Shown here piece after piece: positions 55,511 to 64,000 of a stretch of DNA of 64,000 nt; position 1 is the stretch's first letter, and each line of letters starts with the position of its first letter. Made by a program: the position numbers and the translations under genes. The stretch is from Cephalotrichum gorgonifer (lineage: Eukaryota > Ascomycota > Sordariomycetes > Microascales > Microascaceae). The stretch covers positions 248,001-312,000 of the forward strand of contig ONZQ02000013.1 of NCBI GenBank assembly GCA_900312665.1. Reading direction: 5' to 3'. The notes under the pieces were generated by a model. The model saw nothing but the letters and a program-made list of their open reading frames with translations, had not been told where the DNA came from and searched no databases.

Positions 55511-58328
55511 TCAGACCTTCTTGCCGCGGAAGAAGGAGCTCAGTCCCCCCATCACCCTCCCCAGCCCCTCCTCCCCTTCCATGGATGAGGCGATCCACCG
55601 GGGGAGCTTGCTCCGTATCCGCTCCGAGCCGTAACGGCGGTCGACGAGGATTATGGCCGCATAGTCGCCCCTGTGGCGTATCGCGCGGCCGATACTCTGG
55701 TTCACGGCGCGCATGCACGCGTTCTCGTAAAACTCCCTCGCGGCCCTCTTCCCCTCCTCGGCCGCGGCCTTTGCTCCGACGCCCGGGTCGGCCTCCACCA
55801 GGCGCGACGCGGTCGTCGACTCGACGTACTCCGTCTTCGCCTTCCACTCTGGCGAGTTGATGTTGGGGTAGGGCAGGCCCACGACGAGGACGCACCTGCC
55901 GAGGCGGTCTGAGAAGTTGATCCCCTCGCTCATCTTGCCGCCCACGACGCTCAGGAGCAGGGCGCCCCTGGGCTTGTCGGGGGCGGGGGAGAGGATGGCG
56001 GCGGAGTAGGACTCGAGGACCTCGTCGCTCGAGCCGCCCTTTGACTCCCTGAAGAGGACCTTCTTGGAGGAGAGGCGGTCCCAGACGGGGGAGGCCTGCC
56101 AGGCGCGGACGACCTCGTCTAGGTAGCCGTAGCTGGGGAGGAAGACGACGACGCCATCGGGCACGACGGAGCAGATGTTCACGAGGGCGAGGCCGAGCTG
56201 CGAGATCATGTCCTTGTCGCCGCGGCGCTGGAAGCTGAACTCGAAGGGGGACTCCCCGCCCGTCGGGGTGCGGTACTTGGAGAGGGTCCAGACGGAGAGA
56301 TTAGAGGACGGGATGACGTGGCCGCAGCTCAGCGTCGTGACCTTGGCGCCCGGGAGCGAGGGGAAGAGGTGAGCGGTGTAGTCCTCGAAGGGGGACATGG
56401 TGCCGCCGGCGAGAATGACGGCGCGGGCGGACGACGTTATGGACGAGAAGGCGTGGGTAGGGGATAGGAGGAGGTACGAGAGCTGGATGTCGCCGCCTGG
56501 CGTGGAGGAGGGGTCCTTCTGGTAGAAGATGCGGCCTTCGAAGCTGAGGTTCGTGAGGGCGAGGAGGAAGGAGAGGAGGGTGTGGAGGACGGGGGTGGCG
56601 GAGCGGGGGGCGGCGGCGGGACCCTGGGACGAAGACCGGTCTTCCTCGATGTGGGAGACGTAGCTCTCGATTTTGTAGGCAAGCTTGGAGTCTTGGATGT
56701 ACTGGACTAGCTTGAACATGTTGATCTGGTCGATGGACTTGTGGCGGAGCAACGCATTCGAGTCGACGATGCCCTCTTGCTCGCCCTTTCGTCAATGCCT
56801 TCTTTTTAGTTCCCGCGATACAAGCTTATATTCTCATCGGAGGGAAGGAAACTCACCTTTCCCTTCATGGCCCCCTCGAGCCACTCGCTCAGCCCTTCAA
56901 TGACCCTCCCCACCCTCCCCACCATAACCCTATTCTCCCCCTTGAGCTTCTTCCCGAACTTGCGCACGTACACGGCCAGCATCTGCCGCGCGCGCCTGAG
57001 CTCACTGAGCCTGATGGCCGCCGCGTTGACCCCTGACACGGCGTCCATGACGTTGTGGGCCTCGTCGATTATGACGACGTTGCCCTCCAGCTTTATGCCC
57101 AAGGCGTCCCTGGCGCTCTTCTGGAGGAGTAGGGGGTAAGGGAGGGTGATGATCTCCGACGCTGGGATCGCCGCCCGCGAGGCATAGTACGGGCAGACGG
57201 AGAGGGACTTGCCCAGGGCATGGAGGTCCTCGATGTCGGGCAGCGTGGCGAGGGCCGTGTCCCGGAACTGGCGCGTCTGCGTGAGCGTCTCCTCGCCAGG
57301 TAGGTACTGGCACTTGGCCTTGGTCTTGGACTGCTGGAGCTCCGCGCACCGGTCGTTGATGGCCGAGAGGGAGCCCAGGCGCGAGACGGACGGGTTGATG
57401 CATAGCTTCTGGCGTGATGACAGGGGGATGTGCTTCACGTGCTCTTTCGCGACGGCAGCGGGGGCTGGTATTCTCTCCCCATCCCCCTCCCCTTCCCTAC
57501 CCTCCCCGGTAGAGGCGGTGCCACCGTGGCTGGGGTAGCTCGACGGGAACGAGGGCCGTCGGAGCTCGGATATGAACTGGCTCAGCTGGGAGTGCGTTCT
57601 CGAGGCGTAGAAGATCTAGATACACAAAGGGCGTTACTTTCCAAAACGACATCTACGGGAAATCGGAAGACAAGCTTTCTCTTTCGAAGAAGGTAAGCTA
57701 CCTTTATTTCATCATCTAGCTTGTCATCCTCCGGGTTCGTCTTCTTCGGCCCCATGCCCATCCGGGACAGGATGTCCCTCGTCTCCGCGCTGAGACCGGA
57801 CAACGGATCGCTGCCGCCCTGCGCGTCCCGATCCTCCCAGTCATCCAGTAGCCACTCGGCATCCTCGTCGACGGCCTCCCTCGCAAGCTCGGATCCGCCC
57901 TCCTCTACGCGCCGCCTCTTGGCGCGCCTCGCCTCCTGCGCCCTCTCCTTCTGCCGGATACTCTCGAGGCGCTCCTCCCTCTCCTCCCACTGGCGCGTGA
58001 GCTCGTCCCTCTTGCGCCTCAGGAGCTGCTCCACGACCCAGTCCGGCTCCCCCGCGAACTTCTCCCCCAGAGACTTCAGCGTCGTCTCATGGGCCGAGGC
58101 TTTGAAATTCCGCAGCCAGGTGAGTGAGGCGCAGATGAGGGACAGCGACTTCCCCGTTCCTGTCGGGCTCTCGAGGATGCCGACTTGTCCATCCCCGGCC
58201 TGTAAGACGCCGTAGACCGTCTTCATGAAGTCCACCTGCACGTCGTATGGGGTGTAGGGATGGTTGAAGTCAGCCGGGCCACCGCCGGTGCCCTCGCTTG
58301 GAGGTGCGGTTTGGTCAGCGGTAGACAT
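55511..58328 (-). CDS. CHL1: ATP-dependent DNA helicase CHL1 (DDX11 type)
   Basis: CHL1 is a 5'-3' iron-sulfur helicase of the XPD/FANCJ group needed for sister-chromatid cohesion. Minus-strand exons are 58,328-57,702, 57,615-56,857 and 56,785-55,511, giving 886 aa. Motif I is ESPTGTGKS (K60), motif Ia follows in exon 2 (FYASRTHSQL), and the Walker B box is IIDEAHN (D393-H396). Cysteines between motifs Ia and II (in KLCINPS, DRCAEL, KCQYL and SVCPYY) fit the 4Fe-4S ligands. Late motifs are SVVGGKMSEGINFSD (V) and QSIGRAIRHRGDYA (VI). The third exon could instead start at 56,779, two residues shorter, because neither acceptor has the usual pyrimidine-AG. The gene is divergent from RPL28. Confidence 0.95.
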
Positions 58329-58959
58329 GTTTGTGGTCCGTCAAGACGGGGTGGCGACCGTTGGACGCGCTTCTGGAGATCACAGACGGGTAGAATTTAC
58401 AAGTGACACTCGCGTGGTCACGTGATGTCAAATTCGGTGAGCCATGGTATACTCCACATGTCACGATCTTAGCGAGAGTGGTGCGTATCGGGCATGACTT
58501 GAGGGGCGGCCAGCTGGTTGGTCGTTCGTGTGACGGTGCCTTTGGATATCTGCCTCTCGTTTGAATGGTATACCAAAATGTGGATCTGGCTCGTCAAGAA
58601 TCCAGGTACTACCTATATGAATGTACTAAAGTATTACTGTTGGCTATTTTTGGTGGATCAACCAGGGTGGGGCGCCACTGTTTGTGCAAAATATTGTGAG
58701 GGCAGTGGTGGGTGGTGAAAGAAAGATTGAGAGGAGGGACAGTCGGCTGACATATCACGTGGACATGAAATCGCACAGACCAACACACACCCCACCACAC
58801 ACTTAGGGCTCGAGGAGCATGGGAATCTGCCAGAGTGCCGCCGAGGAGCAAGCACCGAAAAAAACATCTCTCCCACCCTTTCCCCACAGCAGCGAAGACG
58901 ACTCCCATCTTTCGCAGCACCCACAACAGAAACCGAGCGACAACTACAATACCGTCGCC
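58329..58959. promoter_or_regulatory. Divergent promoter of CHL1 and RPL28
   Basis: The region contains GACGCGCT at 58,364-58,371, 36 bases from the CHL1 start, which includes an MCB-type ACGCG. Two CACGTG boxes follow: the palindrome TCACGTGA at 58,418-58,425 and CACGTG at 58,756-58,761. The RPL28 leader is C/A-rich and contains an in-frame upstream ATG at 58,819. Confidence 0.55.
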
Positions 58960-59826
58960 ATGCCTACCCGATTCTCCAAGACGAGGAAGCAGTACGTTGG
59001 AAACCGAATGCGATTGATTTATTGAGGCTCTTCTGCGGTGCAAGCGAACTGACAATATTTCTGTGCAGCCGGGGCCATGTGTCCGCCGGAAAGGGTCGTG
59101 TCGGTACGAAGCGATGCCCTCGCCCACCCCTCGAAATCCCCTCGACTTGAACCGGACGAGATTCTAAAACTGGCGTACAGGCAAGCACAGGAAGCATCCC
59201 GGAGGTCGTGGTCTGGCTGGTGGTCAGCACCAGTGAGTTGAAACCCCGGTATCTGTCGCCCCGGGCTCAGTTGGAAGATGCTAACGTCTCGTCTCTCCCA
59301 GCCACCGTACCAACATGGATGCAAGTCTTGCCAAACCGATCGAAACGCTTCTGGACGAGCATACTAACAATCGGCTGTAGAAATACCATTACGGATACTT
59401 CGGTAAGGTGGGAATGAGGTACTTCCACAAGCAGCAGAACCACTTCTGGCGCCCCTCGATAAACATCGACAAGGTACATACTTGAAACCCCTCCCCCGCC
59501 TCAGATTAAACAACTGCGAGCTTCGCGCTGCACTCTCGAATTGGATGGCGTCTAAGCGGGATTCGAATTTTGAAGAGAGGGGGAAAAATTGCTAACATGC
59601 TCCACAGCTCTGGTCCCTCGTCCCCACCGAGACCCGTGAGGCCTACCTCAGCGGCGAGAAGAAGGACACCGCCCCCGTCCTCGACCTCCTTCCCCTCGGC
59701 TACTCCAAGGTCCTCGGCAAGGGCCGCATCCCTGAGATCCCGATCGTCGTCCGCGCGCGGTACGTCAGCAAGTTGGCGGAGGAGAAGATCGTCGCCGCTG
59801 GCGGCGTTGTCGAGCTTGTCGCGTAA
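58960..59826 (+). CDS. RPL28: 60S ribosomal protein uL15 (L27a/L28)
   Basis: The product has 149 aa, exactly the yeast Rpl28 length. Six exons (58,960-58,991; 59,069-59,103; 59,181-59,232; 59,302-59,320; 59,381-59,473; 59,608-59,826) give the family start MPTRFSKTRKHRGHVSAGKG and the block KHRKHPGGRGLAGG. Exon 4 is only 19 nt. Intron 4 (59,321-59,380) begins GCAAGT and ends TAG with branch CTAAC, so it is a GC-AG intron; no GT donor fits the conserved NMDKYHYGYFGK sequence. The other introns are GT-AG. An ATG at 58,819 lies in frame without a stop and would add 47 residues. High intron density is typical of fungal ribosomal protein genes. Confidence 0.96.
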
Positions 59827-60302
59827 AGGCGCTAGCTCTGCGACGTTTTTGTGGCTTGGGTTGTTTTTTTGGGATGAAGGGGGGCCCCGGCCCGTGACGA
59901 AGGATCAATAGAGGGTATTTTATGGCACCTCGAGACGACTCAAATGGAAAGGGGGACTCGGATGGCTGCGCACTGCATTGACTCTATGTTAAAGGAGTTC
60001 CGCGAAATACAACTACGGATTGGAAGTCAAAAAGTTCTTAAGTCTTTTCCAAAAACAACCGGTCCGTGAACATTCACGAGAGAGACGCGTGTGCCATGAA
60101 TGATGGGGACTTGCTTGGACCAGTGGGGAAAATGAAATAAACGCAAGTGATGACTTCAAAAGTGTTATGATTAAAAAATGGACTCGCAGGACGCCCGTAT
60201 CAGGTAAATGCGACTCCTATGTCAACGCCTCCCAGTATGTTACATTCCCCTTAACTGTTTCCCTTCCTTGTATATGCACGAAACCCTGTTTGCCCGCGCC
60301 CG
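59827..60302. other. Intergenic region between convergent genes
   Basis: This is the 3' flank of RPL28 and CDC7. An isolated ACGCGT lies at 60,085-60,090, away from any start codon, showing that such words also occur by chance here. No gene is supported. Confidence 0.6.
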
Positions 60303-61830
60303 TTACACCGTTACAAAGTCCATCTCATCATCCAGATCCTCCTCCTCGTATCCGGGCAGCCCCTTCTCAGGTAGCTTCAGGAAGTCGTGCTGCAGCGCCT
60401 CGGTGGCGCTGATCCTCTTGCTCGGGTCGAGGTCCATGCACCTGTTCAGGAACTCCACCGCGAGCTTCTCCTCCGCATCCAGCGGCTGCCCCTGACCGTC
60501 CTTGCCCCCGTCGGTCCGGCACGTGGACCAGAGGATGATCTTCTCGAGGTTGAAGCCCCCCAGGCCGATGGTGGGGATAGTGGTCTCGAGGACGCACCCA
60601 TGCAGCAGCCCCGCGGCCTTCATCTTCTTGGTGCCGAAGATGGTAGCAATCTCGACGAGGGCCTCGACGTCGTCGGCACTGTTGAAGAAGGGGAAGCGGC
60701 GGCTGAGGATGGTGAGGAGGATGACGCCGGCGGACCAGATGTCTAGCTTCGTCGTCTGCTCCGTGCACTTGAAGAGCACCTCTGGCGCGCGGAAGCCCCT
60801 CGTGCCGGCCCTGTTGGCCCTCCGCGAGGGCCGGGTGTCGGCCTTGGGGTAGCCCTGCTGGGGGCCGGCCTGGCCCGCCACGCTCATCTCGGCGCGGCGC
60901 CTGCGGACGGTGGGGCTCTCGTGGCAGAGGCAGGGGCGGGCGTCGGTCCCCTCCCTCTCGGCGAGGCCGAAGTCGACGAGGACGCCGCGCTTGGTGGCCG
61001 GGTCGTAGAGGAAGTTGGTCGGCTTGATGTCCCGGTGGAGGATGTGGTGCGCGTGGACGGACTCGAGGGCGGTGAAAAGGGACCGTAGGTAGATGGCGGT
61101 GTCGGTGATGGTCATGTGGCGGAAGTAGTCGCGGAAGTCGGCGTGGCGGAAGTAGGGGAGGATGGCGACGACCTGGTCGGTGTGGCGGAAGGCGGTGATG
61201 AGGGGGCAGACGGAGGCGCAGTTGCGGAGGACGTGGAGGAGCTCGAGCTCGTTGTAGATGCGGGCCGGGCTCGAGGTCACGTAGATCTTCTTTATGGCGA
61301 CGTACTTGGGGCGCCGACGGGGCTGTTCCTGGGCGCGGAAGTGGTCGTCCCTGTCGTCCTGGGTCCTGCGGACGGGCGGGGGAACCCATTTCGTGGCTTC
61401 CTTCTCCTCGATGTCCCATTCGTTGAGGTAGCGGTCGTACTGCAAGTCCTCTGCTTTGTAGACGGTCGAGAAGGTCCCTGGGCGTTCTCTTGTCAGGGGC
61501 GTTTGTCCTCGAATGGTTGTACAATCACTGTGGTTTCTACTCACCTTCGCCAATCCTCTTGATCAGCCTATATTTCTCCCTGAATCCGGGAATGTCGTCG
61601 CCCAGCCTCTCCATGTCCCGGACAACGTGGGTCGGGGCGGCGGACTCGGCCTCGGAGCTCTCAGCCTCGGAGCTCTCTATGCTCGCCATGACTTCTTCTT
61701 CTTCCGGGGCTCTTATTTCCTCGGTCCTCTGTTCCGGGTCATCGCCCATCTCGATCTCGTCGGTGACGGCATCTTGGTGTATGGCGAAGGGCTGTTCCTC
61801 TGGGAGGGGCCGCCGGGCAACGGAGGCCAT
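60303..61830 (-). CDS. CDC7: Cell-division-cycle protein kinase CDC7
   Basis: Cdc7 with its partner Dbf4 phosphorylates the MCM helicase to fire replication origins. Two minus-strand exons, 61,830-61,545 and 61,477-60,303, give 486 aa. The 67-nt intron begins GTGAGT inside the glycine-rich loop, and splicing restores RIGEGTFSTVYKAED. Catalytic landmarks are the VAIKKI lysine (K158), HRDIKPTNFL (D245) and VDFG (D264). A long insert rich in Arg, Pro and Gly lies between DFG and the GTRGFRAPE activation segment, as expected for Cdc7. The N-terminal 75 residues are acidic, and the tail ends in an acidic EEEDLDDEMDFV stretch. It is divergent from the condensin gene. Confidence 0.93.
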
Positions 61831-62607
61831 TCTGGGGGTTTTGTTTGGTCCCCGTGGAGGGGTTTAATCAACAGGGCAAGCCCCGAGAGTTAAAATTGTC
61901 TGCCGGGCCGAACTTGAGCACTGTGGTGGCGGGTTGGATGTTGTGGTGTGGTGACGAGGGGCAGAGAGTGTCAACTCAAGTCAAGTCAACTCGACGCGCC
62001 GAAAACTCAATTTGGTGATCGGGATATAAGCAACAAAATAGAGTATGGAACTGGCTTCTTGGGGTCTTACAAGGAAGATATTGACAGGTCAATTGGAAGG
62101 AGGGAGGGATTTGTAATACAACAAGGAATTGGACTTGTCTCACGGGTGGGATTCAGCTGTCAGTATCTTTCATGGGTATCAGACACGCGATTTGGAGTGG
62201 CTGAACCGGGGATAGTGGGATAGCGGGGCAGGGACAAGGTGTGGTGTGGTGTGTGGGCAAAAGTGTGGGCGGGGCGCGTCGCAAACAAAACAAACAAACC
62301 GTTGGTTGCTAAGGCCGATCGACATCGACATTGACATTCACCACCGCCTACACCACCACATCACCGCCCAAATCACCACCTCCTCAAAACGACTGCGGTA
62401 TCTTTGGAAGCCGGAATCAACAATTAACATACGACCGGTCCAAAAGGCCTATTTTCCCCCCTCGTCTGTGTGTCGTCGATCGCTCCGGGCTGGTTTCGGT
62501 TCCTTATATTTTGTTCGAACCGAGACATATCGACTGCGCCTGCGCAACCTACTTTCGTCACATCTCCGCGCGCGCCCTACCCAGGCCGCCATAATCCATA
62601 ATTCACC
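61831..62607. promoter_or_regulatory. Divergent promoter of CDC7 and condensin subunit 1
   Basis: The region holds GACGCGCC at 61,993-62,000 and the same word inverted at 62,273-62,280. Both contain the ACGCG core recognised by MBF-type G1/S regulators. A tandem TCAAG/TCAAC patch lies at about 61,971-61,992, and a CACC-rich leader precedes the condensin start. Confidence 0.55.
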
Positions 62608-64000
62608 ATGGAGGGCGTTAACTTCGACATCAACGATGCGCTCAAGCATTACATGAGCGATCCCTTCACTGTACCCACAGTTGAAGTCGAATCCAGTCTC
62701 CTAGACTGCGAGAACGACCCAGAGGCCCTCACGCTCACCGTCATAAACCCCGTGCTGAACCAGATCGTCGAGGCCGTCGCCGAATGCCCCGAGGCGATCG
62801 CGCGTCCTGCACACCTAGACTCTATCCAGTTCCTTCTAAAGTGCGCCCTCCCGCGCGTTTGCGCTCTCCTCGTCTAGGATTGCTGGTTTCTGCCCGCATG
62901 GCGCCGTCGTGCCCCGCCAGACCGTCTGCTAACGTGTTCGCCCCTGCCCAGATATACCTCGTACCTACCCGTCCATGCGCTAAGCAAGATCTTCGACCTG
63001 GTGATGTCGGGCCTCGCGGCCGAGTCGGACGGCATCCACCAAGAGCACGAGTCGCAAGACGAGCAAGACTCCGTAGCGCATCACAAGCAGCTCCTCGAAA
63101 TATACGGCTTCCTCCTACAATGGACCATCGCTGCTGTCGAGACCAAGGCTGCCGAGAAGTCGTCTGCCACGGTGCCTGTTGCACGGGGCCGTTCGAAGGC
63201 AAAGGCGAAGGGCACCACCAAGGACGGCAGCTGGGACTCGTCGTCTCAGCTCCAGGCGGCACTCGAGATTATGTGCAGGGTGATGAAGCTGAAGCTGTCC
63301 AAGATCTTCGTGACCACGTCTGAGAGGGATACCTTCATCGGACTACTTACCCGCCCAGTGTATATGATTCTAGAGAGCGAACAGAGGGTGAAGAACACGC
63401 CGATTCGGATGCACGCCTTCAAGGTGCTCTGCGTCGCCGTGAAGCACCACGGCCACGGATATGGTATGTCCCCAGGTCTCAGCTATGCTTATTCTGCTCT
63501 TTGAAAAGAAACAAAGGCTCACATATGGACAGCGGCGCAAATATCTATCGTCCAGAACCTGACCTACTTCGAGCACCTCTCCGAGCCCATGGCCGAATTC
63601 CTCCAGATCCTTACCGAAACGTACGACTACAGCCAGCTGGCCGAGGATATCCTTCGGGAACTCAGTAACAAGGAGTTCAACTCGAACGACACCAGGGGTC
63701 CTAAGTCTGTTTCAACCTTTATCGTCAAGTTGTCAGAGCTATGCCCCCGCATTGTCATTAAGCAGGTCACCATGCTAGCAAAGCAGCTGGACAGCGAGGT
63801 GTGTTCCCTCACAACCCCTATATTTGCTCGTTACGGACCCTAATTGCTGACCCTCGCAAGTCATATACTCTGCGGTGCGCGTTGATCGAGGTCTGCGGTA
63901 ACATGATCGCCTACCTCAGTCGCCAAGAAGAGCGAGGCGAGAACCTCAAGTCGCAGCTGAATGCCTTTTTCGACGTCTTGGAGGAGCGGTTCCTCGACAT
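62608..64000 (+). CDS. cnd1: Condensin complex subunit 1 (Cnd1/Ycs4), 3' truncated
   Basis: This is the N-terminal part of the HEAT-repeat condensin subunit CAP-D2/Ycs4/Cnd1, which helps compact mitotic chromosomes. Exons are 62,608-62,840, 62,952-63,463, 63,533-63,798 and 63,861 to the window edge, where the gene continues. Intron phases agree throughout. The start MEGVNFDINDALKHYMSDPF and the blocks SKIFDLVMSGL, LLEIYGFLLQW and FKVLCVAVKHHGHGY match the condensin-1 N-terminal domain. A Lys/Ala-rich loop interrupts the helices around residues 140-160. About 365 residues are visible; the family is usually about 1,150-1,250, so most of the protein lies outside. Confidence 0.88.

Noticed and set aside
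60367..61524. 385-codon frame overlapping CDC7
   Set aside because: It is a frame-shifted reading of the CDC7 exon, dominated by Arg, Pro and His.
1..64000. Secondary-metabolite cluster
   Set aside because: There is no polyketide synthase, peptide synthetase, terpene cyclase, P450 or matching transporter. Two Zn2Cys6 factors and an RTA1-type protein are not enough.
1..64000. Transposons, retroelements or virus-derived genes
   Set aside because: No transposase, reverse transcriptase, integrase or long terminal or inverted repeats were found; only a possible SINE-like element at 43,869-44,010.

Overview
The window is nuclear DNA from a filamentous ascomycete, most likely a sordariomycete. The genes are dense and rich in G+C at third codon positions. 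They carry short introns (about 55-135 nt, one of 544 nt) with CTAAC-like branch sites. The proteins are typical of Pezizomycotina: Zn2Cys6 regulators, an RTA1-type membrane protein, Inp1, Atg26 and CMR1. I see no transposase, reverse transcriptase, CRISPR array or viral gene. I traced exon joins by hand and checked reading phase across every intron.

Region 1 (1-15.5 kb) is accessory and carbohydrate-related. It holds an intracellular GH78 alpha-L-rhamnosidase, a Zn2Cys6 regulator on the same strand, a large F-box-like protein on the minus strand with an acidic Ser/Asp/Glu tail, an orphan nucleotidyltransferase-fold protein, and a secreted LamG/Ig-like/GH43 enzyme. The rhamnosidase and regulator promoters share a 17-bp element matching at 15 positions. 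This suggests a small co-regulated rhamnose or rhamnogalacturonan module.

Region 2 (15.5-23.9 kb) is 8.4 kb with no gene I can support. It is sprinkled with TACGAGTA/GTACTTGTAC-like words and ends at a two-finger C2H2 transcription factor.

Region 3 (28-43.5 kb) holds an RSC1/RSC2-type double-bromodomain and BAH protein, a second Zn2Cys6 factor with a Gln/His-rich N terminus, a four-exon multi-pass membrane protein, the peroxisome-inheritance protein Inp1 and an RTA1-family membrane protein.

Region 4 (44.7-64 kb) is housekeeping. It holds an Mtf2-like mitochondrial protein divergent from CMR1, sterol 3-beta-glucosyltransferase Atg26, the helicase CHL1 divergent from ribosomal protein uL15 (RPL28), and kinase CDC7 divergent from condensin subunit 1, which runs off the right edge. 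CHL1, CDC7 and condensin all serve the chromosome cycle, and their promoters carry GACGCGC words.

I did not find an obvious new multi-gene system. The best leads are the shared GH78/regulator element, the orphan nucleotidyltransferase, an in-frame upstream start that would give RPL28 an N-myristoylation-type leader, a GC-AG intron in RPL28, the gene-free 8.4-kb stretch, a diverged tandem duplication after the RTA1 gene, and a tRNA-like element.
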